Counted from the stretch's first letter, positions 42,371 to 51,123 are shown. The stretch is DNA of 64,000 nt from JBGTSJ01 sp041940305 (GCA_041940305.1 JBGTSJ010000003.1:350215-414214), one strand, 5' to 3'. Translations and numbers: made by a program. The notes: generated by a model from the letters alone, not told the origin.

Positions 42371-43477
42371 ATGGGACTCTTCGACAAGCTGCGCAACGAG
42401 CTCATCGACATCATCGAGTGGGTGGACGACTCGCGGCACACCCTGGCGTGGCGGTTTCCGCGCTACCAGAACGAGATTAAGAACGGCGCGCAGCTGATCG
42501 TGCGGCCGGGGCAGGTGGCGGTCTTCGTACATCGCGGGCAACTGGCCGACATGTTCGAGCCGGGGAATTACACCCTGACGACGGACAACCTGCCGTTGCT
42601 CAGCACCATCATGGGCTGGAAGTACGGGTTCAACAGCCCGTTCCGGTCGGAGGTGTATTTCGTCAGCACACGGCAGATCACCGAGCTCAAGTGGGGGACA
42701 CCGAATCCCATCATGCTGCGGGACCCGGACTTCGGCCCGGTGCGATTGCGGGCGTTCGGTACGTACTCGATGCGGGCCGCCGATTCCAAGGCGCTGCTGA
42801 AAGAATTGATCGGCACCGACTCCAGCTTCGAGGCGGACGAGATCACCGAGCTGATGCGGTCGATCATTATCACGGCGTTCGCCGACATGCTGGGTGAGTC
42901 GAAGGTGGCCGCACTGGACCTGGCGGCGAACTACCGCGAGTTCTCGGACCGGCTCCGTGCGGAGGTCATCGAGCGGGTCGACGATGAGTACGGCCTCGAC
43001 ATTCCACAGCTGAACATCGTCAACATCTCGCTGCCGGAAGAGGTTGAGAAGGCCCTCGACACCCGCAGCAGCATGGGGGTGATCGGCGACATGAACAAGT
43101 ACCAGCAGTACCAGCTGGGAACGGCGATGCTCGAAGCCGCCAGCAACCCGGCCGGCGGAGGCATGGGCGAGGGCATGGGCCTTGGGATGGGGTTCGCGAT
43201 GGCCAACCGCATGGCCCAGGCGCCGGGGATGACGGGCGCCACCCAGGCGGCTCCCCCTCCCCCGCCGACCAGCGTGTGGCATATCGCGGTGAACGGTCAG
43301 ACCACCGGGCCGTTCGATGACCAGCAGATCGTCGGTGCGATCCAGCGCGGCGAACTCAAGCCGACGTCGCACGTCTGGACCCCGGCCTTGGGCGGCTGGA
43401 CCCAGGCGGGCCAGGTGCCGCAGTTGTCTAGCCACTTCGCCGCGGCGTCGCCTCCGCCACCGCCGCCGCCGATGTAA
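42371..43477 (+). CDS. SPFH-domain protein with C-terminal GYF_2 domain (YdjI-like)
   Basis: The 368-residue protein begins MGLFDKLRNELIDIIEW, then ...PGQVAVFVHRGQLADMFEPG and FGTYSMRAADSKALLKEL, the signature of the YdjI-like 'virion core' SPFH group. A Gly/Met-rich linker (GGGMGEGMGLGMGF) follows and the last ~70 residues form a GYF_2 domain (WHIAVNGQTTGPFDDQQI). The C-terminus is a poly-Pro tail. GGGAG six bases before the ATG supports the start. SPFH proteins organise membrane domains; in Bacillus, YdjI works with the zinc-ribbon membrane protein YdjG and PspA. The matching zinc-ribbon gene is at 44099, beyond a toxin-antitoxin pair. Confidence 0.88.
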   Translation: MGLFDKLRNELIDIIEWVDDSRHTLAWRFPRYQNEIKNGAQLIVRPGQVAVFVHRGQLADMFEPGNYTLTTDNLPLLSTIMGWKYGFNSPFRSEVYFVSTRQITELKWGTPNPIMLRDPDFGPVRLRAFGTYSMRAADSKALLKELIGTDSSFEADEITELMRSIIITAFADMLGESKVAALDLAANYREFSDRLRAEVIERVDDEYGLDIPQLNIVNISLPEEVEKALDTRSSMGVIGDMNKYQQYQLGTAMLEAASNPAGGGMGEGMGLGMGFAMANRMAQAPGMTGATQAAPPPPPTSVWHIAVNGQTTGPFDDQQIVGAIQRGELKPTSHVWTPALGGWTQAGQVPQLSSHFAAASPPPPPPPM

Positions 43478-43575
43478 ATGCGCTGCCTTTCGGTGCCAAA
43501 GGATAAGGAGAAAGGCATCCGCAACTGGCAGAACGCCTGTCTCCAGCCTCTCAATCAAGAAAGTGCCAGCGTCAC

Positions 43576-43794
43576 ATGATTCAGACCGTCGAAGCAATCG
43601 TCGACGATAACGGACGGGTGGAATTGCTCGAACCGGTGCGTGTCAGAGGGCGGATGCGCGCATTGGTGACAATCCTCGACGAGCCCGCTGGAGCACTGGG
43701 CGAGGCTGCGCTCCTGGCGGAGCAGTCGCTCGGTGTTGACTGGAATCGACCGGAGGAGGATGAGGCGTGGGCGCACCTGCAGTCGGAGCAGTAG
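43576..43794 (+). CDS. Antitoxin of a MazF/PemK-type module
   Basis: A 72-residue protein with an N-terminal beta-strand region (MIQTVEAIVDDNGRVELLEP) like small AbrB/DUF104-type antitoxins, and an acidic C-terminus (NRPEEDEAWAHLQSEQ) of the kind that wraps a toxin. It overlaps the next gene by 28 bases. I infer antitoxin function mainly from this position and size. Confidence 0.7.
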   Translation: MIQTVEAIVDDNGRVELLEPVRVRGRMRALVTILDEPAGALGEAALLAEQSLGVDWNRPEEDEAWAHLQSEQ

Positions 43795-44099
43795 TGCTTG
43801 TTCGGTTTCCGTTCTCGGACCTGTCACACGCCAAGCTGCGACCGGCCGTCTGCCTCGCGGATGCTGGACTCGGCGACTTTGTGCTGTGCCAGATTACGAG
43901 CAAACCCTATGGGGACCCCCGAGCCGTCCCGATTCGGAAGTCGGATTTCGCGAAGGGTTCGCTTCGAGTCGCAAGCTTTGCCCGGCCGGGCAAACTCTTC
44001 ACCGCAAATCACACTCTCATTGCTCAGTCGATTGCTACTTTAAAGCCCGCGTCTCGCACACGGATCGTTGACGCAGTGGTTGACCTGCTGCGTCCCTGA
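43767..44099 (+). CDS. PemK/MazF-family toxin (endoribonuclease)
   Basis: The 110-residue protein begins at a GTG codon at 43767 with GAGGAGGA just upstream. It has the MazF-like features VGAVVLVRFPFSDLSHAK and LRPAVCLADAG, then DFVLCQITSKPYGDPRAV and LRVASFARPGKLFTANH. Members are mRNA interferases. It overlaps the antitoxin by 28 bases, ensuring coupled translation, and its stop shares bases with the start of the next gene (TGATG). Inserted between the SPFH and zinc-ribbon genes. Confidence 0.85.
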   Translation: MGAPAVGAVVLVRFPFSDLSHAKLRPAVCLADAGLGDFVLCQITSKPYGDPRAVPIRKSDFAKGSLRVASFARPGKLFTANHTLIAQSIATLKPASRTRIVDAVVDLLRP

Positions 44100-45331
44100 T
44101 GCTGATTCAATTGCCCGTCGCTTCCGAATTCATGCAGGCTGTAATGCCCGACTCTGCGTCGCCCACTCCCGTCGAAGTCGAGGAGATCCCCTCCATCGCC
44201 GACGTCGAAGTCCTCGGCAAGTCGGACGTCGCCGGGCAGACGACCGACGAGGGAAAAGGCCGCGTGTTTCCCTGCGAAGGCTGCGGGGCCGATCTGCACT
44301 TCCACATCGGGCAGCAGCGGCTGAAGTGCCCGTACTGCGGGTTCGAGAAGGAGATCGACCTGCAGGAGGACGCGGCGATCCGCGAGCAGGACTTCCATGC
44401 CATGCTCGAGCGGATGCGGAAGCTGCACGACGAGGGTCACGCTGACGATCAACCGGGAGACTGCGAGGTCCGCTGCGACTCATGCGGCGGGACGGTGCTC
44501 TTCTCAGGGACGCTGACCAGCACTGAGTGCCCCTACTGTGGCTCGCCGATCCAGCGCGAGAAGATTCACTCCGCCACGCAGCGCATCCCCGTCGACGGCG
44601 TGCTGCCGTTCCTCATCGATCGCCAGCGGGCCAGACGCAATCTGTCGGAGTGGGTCAAGTCCCGCTGGTTCGCGCCGAACGAGTTCCTGAAGCGCGGAGC
44701 GCAGGGAAAGTTCAACGGCGTCTATCTGCCGTACTGGACGTTCGACTCGATGACGTTCAACGTCTATGCGGGAGAGAGGGGGGAGAACTACACCGTCACG
44801 AGAGGGACCGGAAAGAACCGTCGCACCGAGACGCGGACGCGCTGGTACCCGGCGTCGGGACGGTTTCAGCGGTTCTTTGACGACGTGCTGGTCGTCGCCA
44901 GCAAGGGGCTGCCGCGCGACTACATCCTCGCGCTTGAACCGTGGCCGCTGGGGAAGAGTCTCCCGTTTACGCAGCAGGTGCTGGCGGGACATCTGGCACG
45001 GACTTACGACATCGGGCTCGACGGGGGCTTTCACGACGCAAAGATCCGGATCGACGAAGCGATCCGGGCGGACGTCCGGCGGCGAATCGGCGGCGACAAG
45101 CAGCGGATCCACAAGCTCGACAGCCGCTACGACGCCATCACGTTCAAGCACCTGCTGCTGCCGGTGTGGATGCTGGCCTACCGCTATCACGACACGCCCT
45201 ACCGCGTATTCGTCAACGCGGCGACGGGCGAAGTGCAGGGAGAGCGGCCGTACAGCTGGGTCAAAATCCTGCTGGCGGTGCTCGCGGGGGCGATTGCGGC
45301 CGTCGTTGTGGCGGCAATTGCCGGCCGGTGA
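44099..45331 (+). CDS. Zinc-ribbon membrane protein, partner type of the SPFH protein (YdjG-like)
   Basis: The 410-residue protein starts at an ATG that overlaps the toxin stop; a later ATG at 44144 is also possible. Two zinc-ribbon motifs are present: CEGCGADLH...CPYCG and CDSCGG...CPYCG. The middle region (YLPYWTFDSMTFNVYAGERG, then YRYHDTPYRVFVNAATGEV) is a beta-rich domain typical of this family. The C-terminus is one membrane helix (VKILLAVLAGAIAAVVVAAI). It resembles Bacillus YdjG, which localises PspA with the SPFH protein YdjI. The pair is split by a toxin-antitoxin module, which I infer was inserted between the two partners. Confidence 0.8.
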   Translation: MLIQLPVASEFMQAVMPDSASPTPVEVEEIPSIADVEVLGKSDVAGQTTDEGKGRVFPCEGCGADLHFHIGQQRLKCPYCGFEKEIDLQEDAAIREQDFHAMLERMRKLHDEGHADDQPGDCEVRCDSCGGTVLFSGTLTSTECPYCGSPIQREKIHSATQRIPVDGVLPFLIDRQRARRNLSEWVKSRWFAPNEFLKRGAQGKFNGVYLPYWTFDSMTFNVYAGERGENYTVTRGTGKNRRTETRTRWYPASGRFQRFFDDVLVVASKGLPRDYILALEPWPLGKSLPFTQQVLAGHLARTYDIGLDGGFHDAKIRIDEAIRADVRRRIGGDKQRIHKLDSRYDAITFKHLLLPVWMLAYRYHDTPYRVFVNAATGEVQGERPYSWVKILLAVLAGAIAAVVVAAIAGR

Positions 45332-45360
45332 CGTTCCGGGCGCTCGCCGTCGCGCACGCA

Positions 45361-45390
45361 AAAGCCCACGGGGTGCAACCCGTGGGCTTT
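45361..45390. repeat. Palindrome family 'CCCACGGG', copy 4, perfect hairpin
   Basis: AAAGCCCACGGG and CCCGTGGGCTTT form a perfect 12-bp stem around GTGCAA. Related copies are found in three prepilin leaders (3942, 5112, 6929). Here it lies between two convergent genes and, with its A and T-rich ends, can serve as a bidirectional terminator. Confidence 0.8.
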
Positions 45391-45421
45391 ATGGTTGTCG
45401 AGTTGTGCTGCAACGAGTCGA

Positions 45422-45757
45422 TTACACCGAGAAACTGCTGCCGCAGCCGCAGGACTTGGTGACGTTCGGGTTGTTGAACGTGAAACCGCGTTTCTCCAGG
45501 CCGTCGTAGTAGTCGATGACCGTGCCGTCGAGGTACAGGTCGCTCTTCTTGTCGATGGCGACCTTCACGCCGTGCTGCTCGGTGACGTGGTCCTTCTCCT
45601 GGCTGACGTTCTCGGCGGTGTCGAAGCCGAGCTTGTACTGGAAGCCGCTGCAGCCGCCGCCGGCGACGCCGATGCGGAGCACCGTCTCGGTCGGAAGGTT
45701 GGCTTCGCTCATGGCCCGCTTGACTTCGCCGGCCGCTTTTTCAGTGACGTTGATCAT
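45422..45757 (-). CDS. Iron-sulfur cluster assembly protein, IscA/ErpA/HesB type
   Basis: From the ATG at 45757, with GAGGAG upstream, the protein is 111 residues, the family size. MINVTEKAAGEVKRAMSEAN opens the family domain, and the three conserved cysteines are in GGGCSGFQYKLGF and SCGCGSSF. It accepts and transfers Fe-S clusters. Isolated here; no isc or suf genes are nearby. It is separated by 30 bp from the neighbouring hairpin. Confidence 0.94.
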   Translation of the reverse strand: MINVTEKAAGEVKRAMSEANLPTETVLRIGVAGGGCSGFQYKLGFDTAENVSQEKDHVTEQHGVKVAIDKKSDLYLDGTVIDYYDGLEKRGFTFNNPNVTKSCGCGSSFSV

Positions 45758-46086
45758 GGGTGGAGAGTCTCCTCGATGGTACGGGACGGTATCGGGGGAC
45801 CGTCCGGATGGTCGGTTCAATTATAGCAGCAGGGGGCGGGAATCAAGGAAGATCGGACCGTTATGCTTCAAGGGGCCGGGCGAATTCTGGTGGAGTGCAT
45901 GATTGCAGCCCGGAGTTCGCGGTGGGCGGCCGGGGGTCCAGCGGTCGGCACAGGGGACTGTGCCGGCGACTTTGGGGACACCACTCGCATGCCGGGCGGG
46001 GCCTGCTATGGTCTATCGGCCGATTGCGGAGTTCCGCCGCAGAAGATCGCACGGTCCGCACGATTGTCCAGTTGTACTGAGAAACC

Positions 46087-46881
46087 ATGCCCACGACCCA
46101 AATTGACGATCTGACCTTCCACTACCTGGACGAGGGGAGCGGTCCCGTTCTGCTGCTGGTGCACGGGTTTCCGCTTGATCACACGATGTGGCGTCGCCAG
46201 ATTGAGCATTTCGGCGGGTCCCGCCGGGTGATTGCGCCGGACCTCCGCGGCTTCGGGGGCAGCGGCGTGACCGAGGGGACCGTGACAATGCAGCGGTTCG
46301 CCGACGATCTCGCGGCGATCCTCGATTCGCTCCGGATCGAAGCCGTCGATTTCTGCGGCCTGTCGATGGGGGGCTATATCGCCTGGCAGTTCGTCCAGCG
46401 GCATCGGGCAAAAGTGCGGTCCCTCATCCTCTGCGACACCAAGGCCTCCGCCGACACAGCGGAAGGGCGCGAGACGCGGATCGGTCTCGCAGAGAAAGTT
46501 GTGCAGCGCGGGCCCGGTTTTATCGCCCAGACGATGCCGGACAAGCTGTTTTCGCAGCATACGCGCGACCGGCAGCCGGAGATCGTAGCGGAGATTCAGG
46601 ACGTCATCCGCCGCACGGATCCGCAGGGAGTCGCCGCCGCCTCCCGAGGCATGGCGGAGCGTCCTGACGTGACGCCACTGCTCCCGTCGATCGACATGCC
46701 GACGCTCGTAATCGTCGGCGACGAAGACGCGATCACGACCCGCGACGAGATGTTCCAGATGTCGCAGGCGATCCCGTCGGCGGAGTTCGTCTCCGTGGCC
46801 GAAGCCGGCCACATGGCGCCGCTGGAGCAGCCGGCGGCCGTCAATGCCGCGATCGAGGCGTTCCTGTCGCGAATCGGCTGA
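46087..46881 (+). CDS. Alpha/beta hydrolase
   Basis: The 264-residue protein has the alpha/beta hydrolase signatures LLLVHGFPLDHTMW (oxyanion-hole HG), FCGLSMGGYIAWQ (nucleophile Ser), LVIVGDEDAITTRDEM (acid) and EAGHMAPLEQP (catalytic His). It resembles carboxylesterases or 3-oxoadipate enol-lactonase-type enzymes, but the substrate cannot be assigned. Stands alone. Confidence 0.93.
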   Translation: MPTTQIDDLTFHYLDEGSGPVLLLVHGFPLDHTMWRRQIEHFGGSRRVIAPDLRGFGGSGVTEGTVTMQRFADDLAAILDSLRIEAVDFCGLSMGGYIAWQFVQRHRAKVRSLILCDTKASADTAEGRETRIGLAEKVVQRGPGFIAQTMPDKLFSQHTRDRQPEIVAEIQDVIRRTDPQGVAAASRGMAERPDVTPLLPSIDMPTLVIVGDEDAITTRDEMFQMSQAIPSAEFVSVAEAGHMAPLEQPAAVNAAIEAFLSRIG

Positions 46882-46980
46882 ACCGCAGGAATATCGAGCC
46901 GGCGCTGCGGATCAATAGGGAGCGGAGATCCTGCCGCAGGCTTGCGCGCTGCGGCGGCCGGCAGTCAGCAGGAGCGGTGT

Positions 46981-48516
46981 ATGCGGCTCAACCGACGACG
47001 CGGCGCCCACTTCTCATTAGAGGCGGTTTCAGAACCGGGAGGGCGAGGCTCCTGCCGAGCCAACTCCGTAAGGGGACGCGTTAATACGACCGGCTCCGCG
47101 GGAGCGTCGCCCTCCCCCACTTCACCCTTCCAAGTAGTGAAACGGCCTCTAAGCTTCTGCGGCCGGCAGCCCGCGTGGCGGTGCATCGGGTTGCTGGCAG
47201 CCTGGTTCGCCTCCGGCTGCGAGGGGAATCACTACCGGCTGGAAATGTCGGTGGAGGGGGACACGCTGCACCGCCGGCTCACCTGCTGGCGGGAAAGCGG
47301 GAGCGAGGATGATCGACGACTGCACCCGATGCCCGATTCGGAACTCGACCGCATCGCGCGGGCCTACGGGGTTCCCGCGCCCGAATCCGCCGAACAGGAA
47401 TTCACGTTCAACGGCGACTTCCAGGGAAGCACTCCCGGCGACATCGGCGGGGCCGGAGCACTGACGGCGTGGACGTCCGACCTGGGTCGCAGTTGGGCGT
47501 ACGTGGAACGCTTCCGCGGGGATGATGACCTGACGGCGTCCCTCGACCAGCGACGGGCGGCCGTCAACACACTGTGCGACGTCCTCCTGGACTGGCTGCA
47601 CCTCGAACTCGGCGACGGCCCCGAGTTCGAAAACGCACGCCGTTTATTTCAAGGTCCGCTGCGATCGGACTTCCTCAATCTCGCCACCTATGCCTGGACC
47701 GCCGCGGCCGTGCAGGACGCCGCGCAGCACGGCGAATACGACTTCGAGTTCGCACTGCGGGCCGCCACATATGCGGCCGAGCGCGATTACTTCGACGTCA
47801 AGGACGTGCCGCAGCTGTTGGAGGCGGCGGAGCGCAACGATTCAAAGCGGCTGCTGGCGGCTGTGCGCGAGGCCTTGGCATCGAAGCTGGACCGCGACTC
47901 GCTCGGGGAACAATGGAGCTTCCTGGACGACGAGACTGCGCTGCAGATCTCGCTGAACCGGCATCTGCGTCAACACGCCGGGTACCTCGAGTTCGTGCAG
48001 CGGCGGCAAAAGGCCGAATCGGACGTCGCGATCCCGCCGCCCACGGAGTACGTGGCCGAACTGACGCTGGCGACAGTCGGCACCCAGTTCGGCGGATTCG
48101 ACGGCCTCGAAGCATCCCTGCAGTGTCCGGTGGAACCGTATCGCACGAACGGGGAATGGTTGGCCGATGAGCGGGTCTCCTGGAATCGCTCGTTGAACTC
48201 GATCGACGATCCGCCGCGGAGGGTGCTGCCGCCGCTGCTCTACGCGATGTGGAGCGTCCCCGACGCAGACTACCAGTCCGCCCGTTTCGGCCGCGTCATC
48301 CTGCAGGACGAAGCGCTCGCCGAATACTGCCTGTGGCATTCACTGCTGACGCCCAATCAGCAGCAGCAGTGGGGCGCCCTCCTCGGCGGCCTGGATCCCG
48401 GCTCCCCGGCAGCCGAGTGGATCGAGGAATTCCGCTTCGCCCCGCACGATGAAGAAGCCGAAACCCTCGCAGCACGCGGTCGGGAACTGCTGCTGGGTGC
48501 TCTCCAATCGCAGTAG
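46981..48516 (+). CDS. Lipoprotein of unknown function with a repeat inserted in its signal peptide
   Basis: The start at 46981 follows GGAG six bases upstream. The protein is 511 residues. The lipobox lies in LLAAWFASGC near residue 80, far too deep for a normal signal peptide. Codons for about residues 14-57 come from a 130-bp palindromic element. Removing it, together with one TA copy, restores a reading of HFSL-SFCGRQPAWRCIG and a conventional lipoprotein signal. The mature part (EGNHYRLEMSVEGDTLHRRL...) is helical in its later two thirds and matches no family I recognise. It probably remains functional, with a long signal n-region, or translation may start elsewhere. Confidence 0.7.
   Translation: MRLNRRRGAHFSLEAVSEPGGRGSCRANSVRGRVNTTGSAGASPSPTSPFQVVKRPLSFCGRQPAWRCIGLLAAWFASGCEGNHYRLEMSVEGDTLHRRLTCWRESGSEDDRRLHPMPDSELDRIARAYGVPAPESAEQEFTFNGDFQGSTPGDIGGAGALTAWTSDLGRSWAYVERFRGDDDLTASLDQRRAAVNTLCDVLLDWLHLELGDGPEFENARRLFQGPLRSDFLNLATYAWTAAAVQDAAQHGEYDFEFALRAATYAAERDYFDVKDVPQLLEAAERNDSKRLLAAVREALASKLDRDSLGEQWSFLDDETALQISLNRHLRQHAGYLEFVQRRQKAESDVAIPPPTEYVAELTLATVGTQFGGFDGLEASLQCPVEPYRTNGEWLADERVSWNRSLNSIDDPPRRVLPPLLYAMWSVPDADYQSARFGRVILQDEALAEYCLWHSLLTPNQQQQWGALLGGLDPGSPAAEWIEEFRFAPHDEEAETLAARGRELLLGALQSQ
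47020..47149. mobile_element. MITE-like palindromic element with TA flanks, inside a lipoprotein signal peptide
   Basis: A 130-bp imperfect palindrome beginning GAGGCGGTTTC and ending GAAACGGCCTC, with an inner pair GGGAGGGCGAGGCTCC and, inverted, GGAGCGTCGCCCTCCC. TA is found directly on both sides (47018-47019 and 47150-47151), as in IS630/Tc1-type target duplication. The net addition is 132 bp, exactly 44 codons, so the frame stays open. The translated peptide has the phrases GGRGSCRAN and GSAGASPS. Confidence 0.7.
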
Positions 48517-48540
48517 CGGCGTCGTTGTTCGAACGCCGCT
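48515..48540. terminator. Hairpin between convergent genes, probable bidirectional terminator
   Basis: AGCGGCGT and ACGCCGCT form an 8-bp stem around a 10-base loop. It fits exactly between the stop codons of two convergent genes and overlaps the end of the first. A related small hairpin is at 2726-2745. Confidence 0.55.
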
Positions 48541-49566
48541 CTATTCCTCAAACCAATCCTCCGGAATCTCCAGCGACCACACGTCGCTGGTCAGCGGCTG
48601 CGCGTGGCCGCCGGCGACCCAGAGCTTGTCCTGAAAGACGAACACCGAGTGCTCGTGGCGTTCCTTCCAGGTGGTCTCCGTCTTCAGTTCGGTCCAGTTC
48701 ACGCCGTCCTGCGAATACCAGACGTCTCCCCAGTTCTGCCAGGACTCCCCCGGCTTCGAAGCGCCGCCGATGACCCACATCCGGTCGCGGTAGACGGCTG
48801 ACGAGAACCAGATCCGCGGCGACCAGGGCGCGGCGGCCGTCAGCTGTTCCCAGTGTTCGCCGTCTTCGGTGACCCAGACGTCGTTCAGCACTTCGTACTC
48901 CGGCACGTAGTTGCCGCCGCCGAAGACGTACAGCTTGTCGTTGAGCACGGCCGCCTGGTGATAGGCGCGCGGCGACCAGCCGGCGTCGGCCGTTACGAGA
49001 TCCCATGTCTGGCCGTCGGCCGAAGACCAGACGTCGTTCTTGAGACTGGAGCTGTCTCCGAAGTAGTAGTTCTCAGTGCCTCCCAGAATCCACATGCGGT
49101 CTTTGAAGACGACAAGCGCGGATGCGATCCGCGGCGACCACCCGGCATCGTCGGTCGCCTGTTCCCAGTCCACGCCGTCGGTGGACGACCAGACCTGGTT
49201 ACTGGCGGAGTGCCCCTCAAGTCGCCCGTTGTACCAGCCTCCCATGAACCACATCCGGTCCTGGAACGTAATCGACATCGACAGATCGCTGTGGATCCAG
49301 GGAGCCGACTTGGTGACCTCCGTCCAGGTCGCCCCATCGGCGGAGGACCAGACGTCGCGCGGCGGAGCTTCGTACGAGTTGAACCAGCCTCCGAAGATCC
49401 AGAGCCGATCGCGATAGACGAGTTCCCCCTGCGAGTCCCGCGCCTGCCAGCCGGCGTCATCGGTGACTTTCACCCAGTTGAGCGCGGCGGGTTCCGCCGG
49501 CTGGACTGGACTGGTTAGACAGGCCAGCACGACGAGTGGAGTCAGTCCCCAGCCAAATCTGGTCAT
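48541..49566 (-). CDS. Exported kelch-like/galactose-oxidase-type beta-propeller protein
   Basis: From the ATG at 49566 the protein is 341 residues with a signal peptide (MTRFGWGLTPLVVLACLTS). It contains six or so repeats of the pattern W..(T/V)..D.GW.PR...., each with FGG or LGG strands: SADGATWTEVTKSAPW, STDGVDWEQATDDAGW, SADGQTWDLVTADAGW and SQDGVNWTELKTETTW. This is a kelch-type propeller. The repeats are very similar to one another. Function unknown; no catalytic residues recognised. Confidence 0.85.
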   Translation of the reverse strand: MTRFGWGLTPLVVLACLTSPVQPAEPAALNWVKVTDDAGWQARDSQGELVYRDRLWIFGGWFNSYEAPPRDVWSSADGATWTEVTKSAPWIHSDLSMSITFQDRMWFMGGWYNGRLEGHSASNQVWSSTDGVDWEQATDDAGWSPRIASALVVFKDRMWILGGTENYYFGDSSSLKNDVWSSADGQTWDLVTADAGWSPRAYHQAAVLNDKLYVFGGGNYVPEYEVLNDVWVTEDGEHWEQLTAAAPWSPRIWFSSAVYRDRMWVIGGASKPGESWQNWGDVWYSQDGVNWTELKTETTWKERHEHSVFVFQDKLWVAGGHAQPLTSDVWSLEIPEDWFEE

Positions 49567-49784
49567 ATGCAACCTTTGTGAATGGGAGGCGGCGGACGGA
49601 CGGCCACCTCGGTTCAGACCGATCTTGACCCGTTTGGCCCGGTTCGCGTACACACCCTCGCCGCATTTCGACCGGACCGCCAATCGACTGTACCCTCCCG
49701 TCGCGGAGGCTGCAGCGCCGCGGCGCGGTTTCTGCGCCGGACCGTCAAGGACGGCGGCGTCCGACACTCTTCAGGGGACCAGCG

Positions 49785-50432
49785 ATGCCCATTCTTCACG
49801 CTTTGCAGCATGCCACGGATGCGTTTCAGGAACCGTATCCGCACTGGCAGATCAACGGTCCTCTCAGCGAAGCCATGCTGCAGGAGATCGTGCGGACGCC
49901 CATTCCCACCGGTCAGCGCGTGTACGACGGCAGCCGCGCAGCCGACATGGGAGGCGGCGGCGTCGACGGCAAGCTCCGCTGCTACATCGAGCGCGAGAAC
50001 GTGCACAAGTTTCCCGCGCTGGGCGGCCTGATCGACGAACTGCTTGACCCCGGCACCTACGAATACATCGGCGGACTGCTCGGCCGCGATCTCCGCGACG
50101 CCTATCTGCGCGTCGAGGTCATCGCCGACCGTTACGGCTTCTGGCTCAAGCCGCACAAGGACATCAAAGAGAAGCTGATGTCCATGCTCGTGTACGTCAA
50201 CAAGTGCGGGGAGTCGGCCGAACTGGGGACCGACATCTACGACGGCGACCTGCAGCGGGTCAAATCGATCCCCTACCTCGACAACCTCGGCTACATGTTC
50301 GCCCCCGGCGACAATACCTGGCACGGCTTCGAGAAGAAAGAAATTAAGCAGGAGCGCCGCTCGATCCTGATCAACTACGTGACCTTCAAGACCGACTGGA
50401 AGCTGCCGGGACGACGGACCGCGGCCGCCTGA
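49785..50432 (+). CDS. 2-oxoglutarate-Fe(II) oxygenase-like protein
   Basis: A 215-residue protein with a likely 2OG-Fe(II) iron triad: His and Asp in LKPHKDIKEKL (HxD at about residues 128-130) and His in GDNTWHGFEKK (about residue 180), followed by RRSILINYV, the arginine that would bind 2-oxoglutarate. A GGGGA site precedes the ATG. It could hydroxylate a small molecule or a protein; nothing more specific is visible. A palindrome at 50457 separates it from a downstream sulfotransferase-like gene, so the two may be functionally linked. Confidence 0.8.
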   Translation: MPILHALQHATDAFQEPYPHWQINGPLSEAMLQEIVRTPIPTGQRVYDGSRAADMGGGGVDGKLRCYIERENVHKFPALGGLIDELLDPGTYEYIGGLLGRDLRDAYLRVEVIADRYGFWLKPHKDIKEKLMSMLVYVNKCGESAELGTDIYDGDLQRVKSIPYLDNLGYMFAPGDNTWHGFEKKEIKQERRSILINYVTFKTDWKLPGRRTAAA

Positions 50433-50456
50433 CGCCGAGCTGATTTCTCATGCCCA

Positions 50457-50493
50457 AAAGAAACCCGGTTTCCTGACGAAACCGGGTTTCTTT
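50457..50493. repeat. GAAACCCGGTTTC palindrome, copy 2
   Basis: AAAGAAACCCGGTTTC and GAAACCGGGTTTCTTT are perfect 16-bp inverted partners around CTGAC. It lies just after the oxygenase gene and ends in TTT, so it may also act as a terminator. Confidence 0.85.
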
Positions 50494-50517
50494 GCACGCG
50501 GTATCTGCGATTCACCC

Positions 50518-51114
50518 ATGAACGTATTCATCCTGTGCACCGGCCGTTGCGGCTCGACGACGTTTATCGAAGCCTGCCGGCACATCACCAACTACACGTG
50601 CGAGCACGAGTCGCGGGCGCGGATGATCGGCGACGAGCGGATGAACTATCCGCCGCGGCACATCGAAGCCGACAACCGGCTGTCGTGGTTTCTCGGGCGG
50701 CTCGACCAGAAGTACGGCGACGACGCCTGCTATGTGCACCTGAAGCGGGACGACCGCAAGACGGCTCACAGTCTGCTCAACCGCTACGACGCCGGCATCA
50801 TGCGGGCGTACGCGGCCGGCATCCTCATGCGGAAGGACGCCCGCCACGAACCGCTCGACGTCTGCCTCGACTACTGCCGGACGGTGAACGCCAACATCGA
50901 GGCGTTCCTCAAGGACAAGTCGAACACCCTGACCGTGACGCTGGAGCAGGCGAAGGATGGCTTCCGCGCGTTCTGGACGCAGATCGGCGCTGAAGGAGAC
51001 CTCGACGCCGCGCTCAACGAATGGGACGTCTGCTACAACGCGTCGGATTCCTCGCTGATCGGCCGCGCGGTGCGGGCGGTCAAGTCCATTCCGGCGCTGG
51101 CCCGCAGCGCTTGA
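50518..51114 (+). CDS. Sulfotransferase-like protein
   Basis: The 198-residue protein has FILCTGRCGSTTFIEACRHI at its N-terminus, the 5'-phosphosulfate-binding loop of PAPS-dependent sulfotransferases. A later VHLKRDDRKTAHSLLNRY resembles the 3'-phosphate-binding region. It is short for the family but complete in frame. It could sulfate a metabolite or glycan; with sulfatases common in this lineage, sulfated products are plausible. It ends convergently, 9 bp from the next gene. Confidence 0.85.
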   Translation: MNVFILCTGRCGSTTFIEACRHITNYTCEHESRARMIGDERMNYPPRHIEADNRLSWFLGRLDQKYGDDACYVHLKRDDRKTAHSLLNRYDAGIMRAYAAGILMRKDARHEPLDVCLDYCRTVNANIEAFLKDKSNTLTVTLEQAKDGFRAFWTQIGAEGDLDAALNEWDVCYNASDSSLIGRAVRAVKSIPALARSA

Positions 51115-51123
51115 CGCCGGCTG

